NCBI RefSeq assembly: GCF_019429625.1
Contig: NZ_JAHXRW010000018.1
Coordinates: forward strand, 1-37,541
Length of the DNA stretch: 37,541 bases
Direction: 5' to 3'
Origin: Celeribacter sp. PS-C1
GTDB taxonomy: Bacteria > Pseudomonadota > Alphaproteobacteria > Rhodobacterales > Rhodobacteraceae
Positions 8,848 through 17,467 of this stretch are shown here, piece after piece (positions within the stretch are counted from its first letter, which is position 1; each line of letters starts with the position of its first letter). Under the pieces are notes generated by a model. That model saw nothing but the letters and a program-made list of their open reading frames with translations. It was not told the origin of the DNA and did no database searches. The position numbers were made by a program, and so were the translations under genes.

Positions 8848-10107
8848 ATGAAGAAGATTGCAACCCTTGCCTGCGTCTCGACGTTAGCGCTCACTGGCGC
8901 GGCGATGGCGCAAGACAGCATCAAGATCGGCGTGCCGGTCTTCCTGTCGGGTGCCGCCGCTGGCCCCTTCGGCGAGCCGGAGAAAAACGCAGCCGAGCTG
9001 ATGTTTGATGCGCTGAACGCCGGTGAGGTGCCTGCGCCCTATAACAGCATGGGCATCGGTGGTCGTATGATTGACGCGACCTTCATCGACGAAGCCTCTG
9101 ACGCCGTGGTCGAATACCGCAACCTCGTAGAGCGCACCGGCGTTGAGGCTGTGATCGGCTATACGTCCTCGGGTAACTGTAAATCGGTTGCTCCGGTAGC
9201 TGAAGAGCTTGAAACCTTCACGATCTTCGTCGACTGCGGCACTCCGCAGGTGTTCGAGGATGTCGTGACCGAACCGAAATTTCTGTTCCGCACCGGCCCG
9301 ACCGCGACGCCGGACGCCGTGGGCGCCGCCCGGTACCTCAGAGACAGCGGTTACGATCTGAGCCGAGTGGCCGGTATCAACCAGAACTATGCATGGGGTC
9401 AGGACAACTGGCGTGACTTCACCGGCGCGCTTGATGCGCTCGGCACCGAGAGCAAATATGTCTCCAACCAGATGCCGCAGCTCGGCGCAGGCCAATACGG
9501 TGCTGAGGTTTCGGCTCTGCTGACTTCGTCCCCAAACGTGGTTTACAACTCCTTCTGGGGAGGGGATCTCGAAGCATTCGTTCTTCAGGCGGCACCGCGC
9601 GGGCTGTTTGCGCGCTCCGCCGTCCTGATGACTTGCGGCGAAGCTCTGTTCCCTGCGGTTGGCAAGAACATTCCGGAAGGCGCCATTGTTTCCGCACGTG
9701 GTCCGTTCAGCGTCTTTGCCCCTGAAAACGATCTGAGCACGTGGTTCGCTGCCGCCTACGAAGAGCGTTTCGGTGAATACCCGACCTATCCAGCATGGAA
9801 AATGGCGCAGGCAGTTCTGGGCGCGAAAGCCGCCTATGCAAAAGCCGGCGAAGGCGCAACGGCTGCTGATGCCGCAGCTGCAATGACGGGTCTCGAATTC
9901 GAGGCACCCTCGGGCATCGTGAAAATGGCGAATGCAAACGGTCACCAGGCCATTCAGGGCATCGGCTTTGGCACTGTGACCCAGGTGGATGGCAAGCCGA
10001 CGGTCGAGAACGTCAAGTTCTACGAAGCCGAATGTGTCAGCCCGCCAGCCGACATGCGCGCCGAAGACTGGATCGCCTCCGGTTTCGAAGGCGCCGTCTG
10101 CGAGTAA
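8848..10107 (+). CDS. ABC transporter periplasmic binding protein, branched-chain amino acid type
   Basis: The binding protein captures the substrate in the periplasm for the permeases encoded downstream. The ATG at 8848 follows GGGAGG and opens a classic signal peptide (MKKIATLACVSTLALTGAAMA, cleaved after AMA before QDSIKIGV), giving 419 residues. A start at 8830 would place the ribosome site inside the gene. The mature part has the LivK/AmiC-type fold pattern (IKIGVPVFLSGAAA; MIDATFIDEASD; EAVIGYTSSGNC). Members of this family bind amino acids, amides, urea or small organic acids, so the ligand is open. It lies 45 bases after gabD and is followed by a GC-rich stem-loop. Confidence 0.92.
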   Translation: MKKIATLACVSTLALTGAAMAQDSIKIGVPVFLSGAAAGPFGEPEKNAAELMFDALNAGEVPAPYNSMGIGGRMIDATFIDEASDAVVEYRNLVERTGVEAVIGYTSSGNCKSVAPVAEELETFTIFVDCGTPQVFEDVVTEPKFLFRTGPTATPDAVGAARYLRDSGYDLSRVAGINQNYAWGQDNWRDFTGALDALGTESKYVSNQMPQLGAGQYGAEVSALLTSSPNVVYNSFWGGDLEAFVLQAAPRGLFARSAVLMTCGEALFPAVGKNIPEGAIVSARGPFSVFAPENDLSTWFAAAYEERFGEYPTYPAWKMAQAVLGAKAAYAKAGEGATAADAAAAMTGLEFEAPSGIVKMANANGHQAIQGIGFGTVTQVDGKPTVENVKFYEAECVSPPADMRAEDWIASGFEGAVCE

Positions 10108-10115
10108 CTCCTCCA

Positions 10116-10140
10116 CAGGGGGCGCCTGGCGCGCCCCCTG
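10116..10140 (+). terminator. Intercistronic stem-loop after the binding-protein gene
   Basis: A perfect 10-bp GC-rich stem (CAGGGGGCGC / GCGCCCCCTG) with a 5-base loop lies 8 bases after the binding-protein stop and before the permease. There is no T run, so it more likely protects the upstream mRNA or attenuates read-through, giving more binding protein than membrane components. This is a common arrangement in ABC operons. Confidence 0.6.
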
Positions 10141-10170
10141 ACCTGTCCGATCTGACCGAGAAAGACACTC

Positions 10171-11067
10171 ATGCTCAAATTCACCGCCATTATGCTTGAC
10201 GGGCTTAACTATTCCGCCTGGCTGTTTCTTGTCGCCGTAGGGCTGACGCTCATCTACGGGGTCATGCGTATCCTGAACATCGCGCACGGCGCGTTCTATG
10301 CCATTGGGGCCTATGTCTGTGCTTCGACGCTCGGCCTTTACTATGGGGCAGGGCTGCCGGAGGCCTTGGCCTTCCTCGCCATGGGCCTCGTTGCCCTGAT
10401 TGCCGGTGTCGTGCTCGGCCTCGCTGTCGAACGCGGCGTGCTGCGCTTTCTCTACGGCAAAGACGAAGTGCTGATGGTGCTCGTCACCTACGCGCTCTTC
10501 CTGATCCTCGGTGACGCGGTCAAGCTGATCTGGGGCGTCGAGAGCTATTTCGTCTACCAACCCTATGCCTATTTCGGCTTCGTCGAAATCGGGGGGCTGC
10601 CCTATCAGGTGTATGACCTGTTGATGGTGGTGCTGGCTGTGGTGCTCGGTGTGGCGCTGTGGTTCTGGCTGGAGCGGTCGCGCATGGGCCGGATGACCAC
10701 GGCGGTTGTCGCGGATCGCGAGATTTCCGCCGCCATGGGGATCAACGTCAAACGCATCTTTGCCACGACCTTCGCCATTGGCACTTTCTTTGCTGTGGTG
10801 GGTGGCGCTGTGACCGCGCCCAAAATCGCCGTGACGCCGGGTATCGGGGTCGAAGTGATCATCCTCGCCTTTGCCGTGGTGGTCATCGGCGGATTGGGGT
10901 CGATCCCCGGCGCGGCCATCGGTGCGGTTTTCGCGGGCTATGCGCGGGCGCTGAGTGTCCACCTCGCCCCTGAGTTCGAACTCTTCGCCATTTACGCTGT
11001 CATGGCGGCGGTTCTCGCGGTGCGTCCGCACGGGCTGTTCGCAAAGGTTTCGGGACGCAAGATATGA
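10171..11067 (+). CDS. ABC transporter permease, LivH type
   Basis: An inner-membrane permease of 298 residues with about eight hydrophobic segments. The family stretches LTLIYGVMRILNIAHGAFYAIG near the N-terminus and VVIGGLGSIPGAAIGAVFAG near the C-terminus mark it as the LivH/UrtB type. It forms the transport channel with the LivM-type protein. Its stop overlaps the next start by four bases (ATGA), indicating coupled translation. Confidence 0.92.
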   Translation: MLKFTAIMLDGLNYSAWLFLVAVGLTLIYGVMRILNIAHGAFYAIGAYVCASTLGLYYGAGLPEALAFLAMGLVALIAGVVLGLAVERGVLRFLYGKDEVLMVLVTYALFLILGDAVKLIWGVESYFVYQPYAYFGFVEIGGLPYQVYDLLMVVLAVVLGVALWFWLERSRMGRMTTAVVADREISAAMGINVKRIFATTFAIGTFFAVVGGAVTAPKIAVTPGIGVEVIILAFAVVVIGGLGSIPGAAIGAVFAGYARALSVHLAPEFELFAIYAVMAAVLAVRPHGLFAKVSGRKI

Positions 11068-12017
11068 CGCAAACTATGATGAAAACAGATTTTCGCCGCG
11101 AGCCGGTCTATATCGCCGTGCTCGCCCTCCTGCTCATCGCGGGATTCTTCCTGCCGAGCTGGCTGCGGTTCCTGCTGCAAACCGCATTGGCCGGTGGCCT
11201 CGTGGCGCTCGGCGTTGCGATCCAGATGCGCGCCGGTCTCGTGAACTTCGGGCAAGGGCTTTACTACTGTCTCGGCGGTTATGCCGTGGGCCTTCTGTCC
11301 GCAAAACTCGGGATCACCGATGTCTTTGTCCTGTTGGCGAGCGCCGTTGTCGTCGCGCTTCTGGCGGGGGCGCTCCTCGGTCTGTTGCTGGCCCGTTATC
11401 GTGAGATTTTCTATGCGATGCTCTCGCTCGCGGTGTCGATGATCCTCTATGGCGTGCTCGTCAAGGCCGCAGCCCTCGGCTCGACCGACGGGTTCAACGT
11501 CCCGCCTGTGACCTATCTCGGCTGGCTGCCGGAGCGCGAGATCCGCGCGGATGTGGTCTATACGCTCGCCGCGGTTCTGGTCGTGGTGTCCTGCCTCGTG
11601 GTCGCGCGTTACCTGCGCTCCGGCGCGGGGATGCTCTGTGAGGCCGTGGCCGAAAACGAGATCCGTCTCGAATATCTCGGCGCGTCTCCGAAGCGCATCG
11701 TGTTCTTTGTGATCGTGACGGCGGCGGGGATTTCGGGTCTCGGTGGGGGGCTTCTTGCCATCTCCACGGGTCACGTTGATCCGCTGATGACCAACTGGAC
11801 CACCTCGGGCGGCTTTGTCTTTGTGGCCTTGCTTGCCGGTCGCGGCAGCACCATCGCACCTGTGATCGGGTTCTTCCTGCTCGAACTGGTGCAGACCTAC
11901 GCATTGGATATTGCACCGAACGCGTGGCAGATGATCCTCGGCGCGGTGATGCTCGCTGCGATCCTGTTGCTGCCAGGCGGTTTGTGGTCCCTGATTGACC
12001 GGAGGGGCAAGGCATGA
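11064..12017 (+). CDS. ABC transporter permease, LivM type
   Basis: The second inner-membrane permease, 317 residues, mostly hydrophobic. The conserved VALGVAIQMRAGLVNFGQGLYY segment and the GISGLGGGLLAISTGHVDP loop fit the LivM/UrtC type. A later ATG at 11076 is a possible alternative start. It overlaps both neighbours by four bases, so the transporter genes form a translationally coupled block. Confidence 0.92.
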   Translation: MTQTMMKTDFRREPVYIAVLALLLIAGFFLPSWLRFLLQTALAGGLVALGVAIQMRAGLVNFGQGLYYCLGGYAVGLLSAKLGITDVFVLLASAVVVALLAGALLGLLLARYREIFYAMLSLAVSMILYGVLVKAAALGSTDGFNVPPVTYLGWLPEREIRADVVYTLAAVLVVVSCLVVARYLRSGAGMLCEAVAENEIRLEYLGASPKRIVFFVIVTAAGISGLGGGLLAISTGHVDPLMTNWTTSGGFVFVALLAGRGSTIAPVIGFFLLELVQTYALDIAPNAWQMILGAVMLAAILLLPGGLWSLIDRRGKA

Positions 12018-12775
12018 CCCAGACACCTATTCTCACAACCGAAGGTCTCGAAAAGCGCTTTGGCGGTGTGGTTGCGGCGCGGGATATCTCCGTGGCGCTC
12101 CATGCAGGCGAAACCGTGGCCGTGATCGGGTCAAACGGCGCTGGCAAAACGACCTTTGTCAACATGGTGACGGGCTATCTCAAACCCTCCGCCGGAAAGA
12201 TCAGCTTTCGCGGGCGTGACATCACCGGCATGTCGCCGCGTGACACGGCGCGGGCCGGGATCCGGCGCAGTTTCCAGATCAGCCAGATTTTCCCCGAGCT
12301 GACCGCATTGGAAAACGCCATGATCGCAGAGATCGCTGCGCTTGAGACCAAGGGCAGCCTGAGTTCCCATGCCATCACGGACGCCCGCATGCATGCGGCG
12401 CGCGGGGTGCTGGCGCGTTTCGGCCTCGAAAAATTCGCGGATACGCGCGTTGCCACCCTGCCGCAGGGCGTTAAGAAACAGCTCGACATCGCGATGGCCG
12501 CTGTGGACGACCCTGCGGTGATCCTGCTCGACGAGCCGACATCCGGTGTCTCCGTTGACGAGAAAATCAGCATGATGGAGAGCGTGATCACCCCGCTTAT
12601 GAACGGCGAAGGCACTGTTCTCTTCATCGAGCACGACATGGATATCGTGTCGCGCTTTGCCTCGCGCACCATTGCTTTCTACGAGGGTACGATCCTCGCG
12701 GATGGTCCGACCGAAGAGGTGCTGCGCAATGACGAAGTGCGCAAATATGTGATTGGAGGAACCGCCCATGCCTGA
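12014..12775 (+). CDS. ABC transporter ATPase, LivG type
   Basis: A 253-residue ATP-binding subunit. Walker A is GSNGAGKTT (39-47) and Walker B VILLDEP (169-175). FQISQIFPELTALEN covers the Q-loop, and the switch His lies in FIEHDMDIV. The signature position reads LPQGVKKQ (149-156) instead of the usual LSxGQ, with Pro in place of Ser and Val in place of Gln. That is a notable departure, although the second ATPase keeps a canonical one. It overlaps the LivF gene by eight bases. Confidence 0.92.
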   Translation: MTQTPILTTEGLEKRFGGVVAARDISVALHAGETVAVIGSNGAGKTTFVNMVTGYLKPSAGKISFRGRDITGMSPRDTARAGIRRSFQISQIFPELTALENAMIAEIAALETKGSLSSHAITDARMHAARGVLARFGLEKFADTRVATLPQGVKKQLDIAMAAVDDPAVILLDEPTSGVSVDEKISMMESVITPLMNGEGTVLFIEHDMDIVSRFASRTIAFYEGTILADGPTEEVLRNDEVRKYVIGGTAHA

Positions 12776-13460
12776 CACAACGCCAGAGATGATCCTTTCG
12801 ACGTCCGGCCTCGATGTGTCCATCGCGGGCACGCCGATCCTGCGGGGCGCGCATATGGACATCGCGCCGGGCACCACTGTTGGCCTGATCGGGCGCAACG
12901 GTGCGGGCAAGACGACGTTCATGCGTTCGGTGATGGGGCTTTTGCCCGTCACCGCAGGACAAATCGCCATTGCGGGCGAGGACATGAGCGACCAACCCGC
13001 CCACATGCGCGCGGCTTTGGGCGTCGGCTACATGCCCGAAGACCGCCGCTTGATCCCCGAGTTCTCGGTTGAGGATAACATCCTCCTGCCGGTTCAGGCG
13101 CTCGGGGCGGCTGTTGATATGAAGCGGCTCGAATGGATCTACGAACTCATGCCGGAAATCGCGCGCTTTGCAGATCGCAAGGCGCTCGCGCTCTCGGGTG
13201 GCCAGCAAAAGCTGGTGGCACTGGGGCGGGCGTTGATCGTCGGTCACAAACTCTTGCTGCTCGACGAGCCGTTCGAGGGGGTGGCGCCTGCGCTGGCGCA
13301 ACGCCTGATCGAAGTGATCGCCTCGCTGCGCGGTGAGGGGCTGTCGGTGCTGTTGTCGGAATCCGACCACGTGCATTCGGCGGGCCTGCTCGATGCGCTT
13401 TATGTCATCGAACGCGGTGAGATTGAGCCGATGACGGCCGAAGCCGCAGAGACACATTGA
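12768..13460 (+). CDS. ABC transporter ATPase, LivF type
   Basis: The second ATP-binding subunit, 230 residues from the ATG at 12768, which follows GGAGG at 12756-12760 inside the end of livG. An upstream start at 12753 would put the ribosome site within the gene. Walker A GRNGAGKTT (42-50), signature LSGGQQ (142-147) and Walker B LLLLDEP are intact. GYMPEDRRLIPEFSVEDN is typical for LivF. The H-loop position reads SESDHVH, shifted from the more common pattern. Confidence 0.92.
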   Translation: MPDTTPEMILSTSGLDVSIAGTPILRGAHMDIAPGTTVGLIGRNGAGKTTFMRSVMGLLPVTAGQIAIAGEDMSDQPAHMRAALGVGYMPEDRRLIPEFSVEDNILLPVQALGAAVDMKRLEWIYELMPEIARFADRKALALSGGQQKLVALGRALIVGHKLLLLDEPFEGVAPALAQRLIEVIASLRGEGLSVLLSESDHVHSAGLLDALYVIERGEIEPMTAEAAETH

Positions 13461-13487
13461 TATCGCCGAGAGGCGAAAGGAGGACCC

Positions 13488-14615
13488 ATGAAGACGAAGA
13501 TTTCTCTTCTCCGCAAGATGGGCGCAGAGCGCCCCTATACCGAGAGCAAGCCGCTCGAAATCGTTGAGGCCGATCTGGACGATCCGGGCCCTGGCGAGCT
13601 GTTGATCAAGATGGCCGCTGCGGGCCTGTGCCACTCCGATCTGTCGGTGATCAATGGCGACCGTCCCCGCGACACGCCGGTTGCACTCGGCCACGAAGCA
13701 TCGGGCGTCGTTGAAGCCGTTGGCCCCGGTGTCACCCGATTTGCGCCGGGCGATCACGTGGTGATGGTATTCATCGCGTCGTGTGGCCACTGTGTTCCCT
13801 GTGCCGAAGGCCGCCCCGCGCTCTGTGAACCGGGTGCTGCGGCGGGCGCGAAAGGCACCCTGCTCAACGGGGACAAGCGCATCCATATCGGCGACGAAGT
13901 GGTGAACCACCACGTCGGCGTGTCGGCCTTTAGCACCTATGCGGTGATGTCCGAAAACTCCGTCGTGAAGATCCCCAAAGACATCCCTCTGGACAAGGCG
14001 GCCCTGCTCGGCTGTGCCGTGCTCACGGGTGTTGGCGCTGTGCTTAACTCTGGGGACCTGAAGATGGGCCAGAGCTGTGCCATCGTCGGTCTCGGGGGTG
14101 TCGGGCTTGCCGCGCTTTTGGGTGCAAAGGCGGCGGGCGCACGCACCGTTGTCGCCGTGGACCTGAGCGAGAGCAAGCGGGTACACGCGATTGAACTCGG
14201 CGCGGATTACGCCATTGACCCGCGGGACGAAGACGCCGTAGCCAAGGTCAAGGAGTGGACCGGCGGGGGTGTCGATCTCGCGGTTGAACTCGCGGGCGCT
14301 GTTCCTGCGCTCGAATTCGCCTACAAGATCACTCGCCGTGGCGGGAGCACCGTCACCGCAGGCCTGCCGCACCCCGAAGCGAAGATGAGCTTTCCCGCTG
14401 TGTCCCTCACCGCCGAAGAGCGTGTGCTCAAAGGCTCCTATGTCGGTTCCTGCGTGCCTGTCCGCGACATCCCGCGCTTTGCGCAGATGATGCAGGCCGG
14501 TCAGCTCCCGATTGAGAAACTGATGACCCACCGGCTCACGCTCGACGAGATCAACGAAGGCTTCGAACGTCTCGCCGCGGGGGATGCCATCCGTCAAGTC
14601 GTGGTCTTCGACTGA
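13488..14615 (+). CDS. Zinc-dependent alcohol dehydrogenase
   Basis: A 375-residue medium-chain dehydrogenase. Catalytic zinc ligands are C48 (GLCHSD), H69/E70 (GHE) and C176. The structural zinc site is C99, C102, C105 and C113, and the Rossmann motif GLGGVG is at 201-206. It resembles the class III/aryl-alcohol long MDR group. As the last gene of the operon it probably oxidises an omega-hydroxy acid or diol to the aldehyde used by the GabD-type enzyme. This is context inference, since MDR enzymes have wide ranges. AAAGGAGG precedes the ATG, and a strong terminator follows. Confidence 0.92.
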   Translation: MKTKISLLRKMGAERPYTESKPLEIVEADLDDPGPGELLIKMAAAGLCHSDLSVINGDRPRDTPVALGHEASGVVEAVGPGVTRFAPGDHVVMVFIASCGHCVPCAEGRPALCEPGAAAGAKGTLLNGDKRIHIGDEVVNHHVGVSAFSTYAVMSENSVVKIPKDIPLDKAALLGCAVLTGVGAVLNSGDLKMGQSCAIVGLGGVGLAALLGAKAAGARTVVAVDLSESKRVHAIELGADYAIDPRDEDAVAKVKEWTGGGVDLAVELAGAVPALEFAYKITRRGGSTVTAGLPHPEAKMSFPAVSLTAEERVLKGSYVGSCVPVRDIPRFAQMMQAGQLPIEKLMTHRLTLDEINEGFERLAAGDAIRQVVVFD

Positions 14616-14640
14616 TCCGACACGGTTATAGTCAGATGTA

Positions 14641-14684
14641 GAAACGCGCGGGCAGGGACACTTGCCCGCGCGTTTCCATTTTAG
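14641..14684 (+). terminator. Intrinsic terminator of the gabD-ABC-adh operon
   Basis: A perfect 14-bp stem (GAAACGCGCGGGCA / TGCCCGCGCGTTTC) with an 8-base loop, followed by CATTTTAG, lies 26 bases after the alcohol dehydrogenase stop. It also separates the operon from the IS30 relic. Confidence 0.85.
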
Positions 14685-15554
14685 ACAAAACTATGGGTCG
14701 GCTTTCTGATCGAAGGATACCTGTCAGCGGAAATATTGATGCCGCACCCTGTGAGGGGTGCGGCGGCGACCGATCCTGCGGAGAACGGGAAGGGGGTCCG
14801 TCCCATTTCCGCCAGCATCCTTTCTCGGAAGACCTCTGCAGGGGTCTTCCAGCCGAGGCATTTTCGCGGTGTGTTGTTGAGCTGATCGCAGAGTTGTTTC
14901 AGTTCATGGTCTGACATCCGTGTAATGTCTCGCGTGCGCGGCAGCCGCTTCCTGACCCGTCGATTGGTGTTCTCGACGGTGCCTTTCTGCCAGGGCGATG
15001 ACGGGTCGCAAAACCACGTTTGGGCGCCGAGTTCGGCCTGGAGATGCGGACAGCTCACGAACTCTGTGCCGCGGTCAAATGTGATCGACTTACGCGCCAT
15101 GAGGGGCAGATCGCCGATGGCTTTCATGATTTTGCCCATGACTGGCTTCGTGCGCTTGTTCGGGTTCTTCAACAGCACCGTGAACCGGCTAACGCGCTCG
15201 ACCATCGATGTGATGTTCGTTTGACCAAAGCTTTGTTTGAACAAGACCAAATCAGCTTCCCAATGGCCAAACTGACGTCGATGCGCCACGTCATCTGGGC
15301 GGAACAGGATGCTTGATCAGCTTACGCTGCCGAGCACGGCGGCCATCAGCTTTCAATTGCGCCGCCGCGCCATAATAGCCCTCTTATTTTGGCAGGCTCT
15401 CGTCGACAAAATAGTTCCGCTTCAATTCGCGGTACAGCGTCGCTTTCGAGCGCTTTAACACACGCGCCATCTCGCGAACTGGCACTTTAGCACTCAGCCA
15501 GCGTTCGATTTTACGCCGTTCTTCGATGTTCAATTGCTTGTAGGAGCCACTCAT
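14681..15554 (-). pseudogene. IS30-family transposase, inactivated
   Basis: The start at 15554 encodes an IS30-type HTH (KQLNIEERRKIERWLSAK, then REMARVLKRSKATLYRELKR), but codon 57 is TAA (15386-15384), where a residue is expected before EGYYGAAAQ. The reading continues to about 15320, then jumps frame directly into the catalytic domain (AHRRQFGHWEADL, ITFDRGTEF, DPSSPWQKGTVENTNRRVRK), which runs to a stop at 14681. Compared with normal members of about 330-350 residues, roughly 100 residues between the HTH and the DDE core are missing. DDE landmarks remain, but the stop and deletion make it defective. Terminal repeats were not located with confidence. Confidence 0.9.
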
Positions 15555-15758
15555 GGCACAATCTCCTCATTAGATAACCCTTTGGTTTCTAATAGGAGTC
15601 GCACTTCAAGGTAGCGCGCACCCATGCTACACACAATGTAAATCCCATTCAGAAATGTCACTTGATGTGCAAAGCAGAAGTGTCACTGCAGGGCACGACG
15701 GGAGCAAGGCTTTGCAGCCCGAAGACCTCAACTATCGCAGGGCTGTGAAGCCTTGCGG

Positions 15759-16061
15759 TCATATGCCGAGCGCTCTCTGTTCTTTCTTGCTGAACAACGT
15801 TTTGACGCCTTCGTTTCTGACCATCTCTTCGAACGCTCTCCAGGCGAGCGTGTCACCGAGGAAGGGCGGGTTGTCGGAAATTGTCAGTGTCCCGAATTCA
15901 TTTTCGACCGACAGAACCCAGCTGTGATCCTCCGAGGTGCGGAATATCTCGACCATGAACCGATGGCCGTCAATCATCACGGCCTGTGTCAGGTCGGAAA
16001 AGATAATATCGGGGACGTCATCATGCTTCGTCATCTTCGCGACCTTGATTGTCATTGCCAT
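15759..16061 (-). CDS. Small hypothetical protein inside the ISNCY-like element
   Basis: A 100-residue protein with no family I recognise. The ATG at 16061 (MAMTIKVAKMTKHDD) lies 33 bases after the transposase stop; an ATG at 16055 is an alternative. The sequence is soluble-looking and mixed charge, with DLTQAVMIDGHRFMVEIFRT, then NEFGTLTISDNPPFLGDT, and a basic C-terminus. It lies within the terminal repeats and would be co-transcribed with the transposase, so it travels with the element. It may be a passenger or an accessory transposition factor; sequence does not decide. Confidence 0.6.
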   Translation of the reverse strand: MAMTIKVAKMTKHDDVPDIIFSDLTQAVMIDGHRFMVEIFRTSEDHSWVLSVENEFGTLTISDNPPFLGDTLAWRAFEEMVRNEGVKTLFSKKEQRALGI

Positions 16062-16093
16062 CAAGTTACCAGTTTTCCAGACGATGTAGAGCG

Positions 16094-17467
16094 CTATTCT
16101 GTAGGCGGCTGGGCTGTGTCTTTCGCCGTCCCGCCGCGAAGGGCTTTCGCATTCCAGCCATCGTTTCGCCGTCCGGTTGGTTCATAGCGTGTGCGTTGCT
16201 TCCCGGCGCGCCGTTTCTTCGGTGGCGCTTTGTCTTGCTCATTTTTTATGAACTCCAAGACCGCTCCCAGATTCTTGTTCTCGGTGATCGCAGCATGGGT
16301 GACGCGTTGATCCTTATCGAACACGGAGTAGGGGAGCGATACACCCTTCCAGCGGAACTCGAGGCGGCCGTCGGCGAAGTCGTAGCTGTCCACATACTTG
16401 CCCGGCAGGCCGCGCGTGATCTCGTTCTCTTCCAGGATGATCCGTCGCCGGTCGTAGGAAAAGGCAAGCTGCTTGCCAACATAGCGTTCATCGCGCAGGC
16501 ACAAGATGTCCCGCAGCCGGTCCGGCTCGACATTCAGGGCGCGATGCAAGTTGTCCGGACGGTGCGGCAGCTTGGAAAACTTGGCATTGAAGCGCTCGAC
16601 AAAGCCCTCCAGAAAGGCATTCCCAGCCTCCATGTCAGAAATGCCGGCCAGCCTTAGATCTTTCACCAACCGATCCTGCAACGTCCGATTGGCGCGCTCG
16701 ACGCGCCCTTTGGCCTGGCTTGAATTGGCGCAGAGAATCTCGATGTTCAGCTCATTCAATGCTCGGCCGAACTGTGTCATTCCATGGCCCGACTTCGCGG
16801 CCTGTTTGGCCACACGGAACACCGAGTGTTTGTCGGAATAGAACGCAACGGGGCGTCCATGCCGCGCCAAATAGAGCTCCAAGGCTTCGAAGTAGCTGTA
16901 CGTGCTCTCGGACTTCACAAACCGCAACTGCATCAGGGTGCTCGTCGCATCGTCGATAAAGACCAAAAGGGTGCAGGCGGGCCCGCGATCCTCGAACCAT
17001 CGGTGATCTGATCCGTCGATCTGGATCAACTCGCCATAGCATTCTCGGCGCAACCGCGGCTGATGGAATGTCCGGCGCTGCTTGCGCGAGAGCCAAAGGC
17101 CGTCTTCAATCATCCATTTGCGCAGCGTCTCTCGCGAGACTTTGAACCCATGATGTTCGGCCAACCTCTCGGCTGCCAAAGTCGGCCCGAAATCCGGATA
17201 GTTCTCCTTGATCAGCACTAAGGCATAGTCGCGCTTGGCTTTGTGAATCTGGTTGTTCGGTGGCTTGCCGCGCGCCCTGTGCCGGATGGCCACGGCACCA
17301 TCCTCACGATATCGCTTCAACAACCGAAACACTTGCCGACGTGTCAGATCCAACAGGTTCGCAGCATTCTCGACGCTCAAGCGTCCGTCATCGACCTGCG
17401 CCAAGACTTCCACGCGGTTCAGCTCGCGCTCGCTCATCGTTACCCATCCCATATCGCGTCCCACCAT
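16094..17467 (-). CDS. ISNCY-family (IS1202-like) DDE transposase
   Basis: A 457-residue integrase-fold transposase. The N-terminal HTH (about 17-55: LSVENAANLLDLTRRQVFRL) is followed by a second HTH region (ERLAEHHGFKVSRETLRKWM). The rve-type catalytic core has D151 (QIDGSDHRWFED), D212 (FYSDKHSVFRV) and E257 (SSQAKGRVERANRTLQDR). The basic C-terminal tail is common in this family. Nothing interrupts the frame and the terminal repeats are present, so the element may be active. The ATG at 17467 is close to the right terminal repeat; an internal ATG (MSERELNRVE) is another possible start. Confidence 0.92.
   Translation of the reverse strand: MVGRDMGWVTMSERELNRVEVLAQVDDGRLSVENAANLLDLTRRQVFRLLKRYREDGAVAIRHRARGKPPNNQIHKAKRDYALVLIKENYPDFGPTLAAERLAEHHGFKVSRETLRKWMIEDGLWLSRKQRRTFHQPRLRRECYGELIQIDGSDHRWFEDRGPACTLLVFIDDATSTLMQLRFVKSESTYSYFEALELYLARHGRPVAFYSDKHSVFRVAKQAAKSGHGMTQFGRALNELNIEILCANSSQAKGRVERANRTLQDRLVKDLRLAGISDMEAGNAFLEGFVERFNAKFSKLPHRPDNLHRALNVEPDRLRDILCLRDERYVGKQLAFSYDRRRIILEENEITRGLPGKYVDSYDFADGRLEFRWKGVSLPYSVFDKDQRVTHAAITENKNLGAVLEFIKNEQDKAPPKKRRAGKQRTRYEPTGRRNDGWNAKALRGGTAKDTAQPPTE

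Noticed and set aside
8884-11031. Very long leftward open frame (715 codons) opposite the binding protein and first permease
   Set aside because: It mirrors two well-supported genes. The translation is rich in His, Arg and Glu in the way antisense frames of GC-rich genes are, and it matches no family.
12624-14597. Leftward 657-codon open frame opposite livF and adh
   Set aside because: Antisense shadow of the livF and alcohol dehydrogenase genes, which have complete motifs. There is no ribosome site or family pattern.
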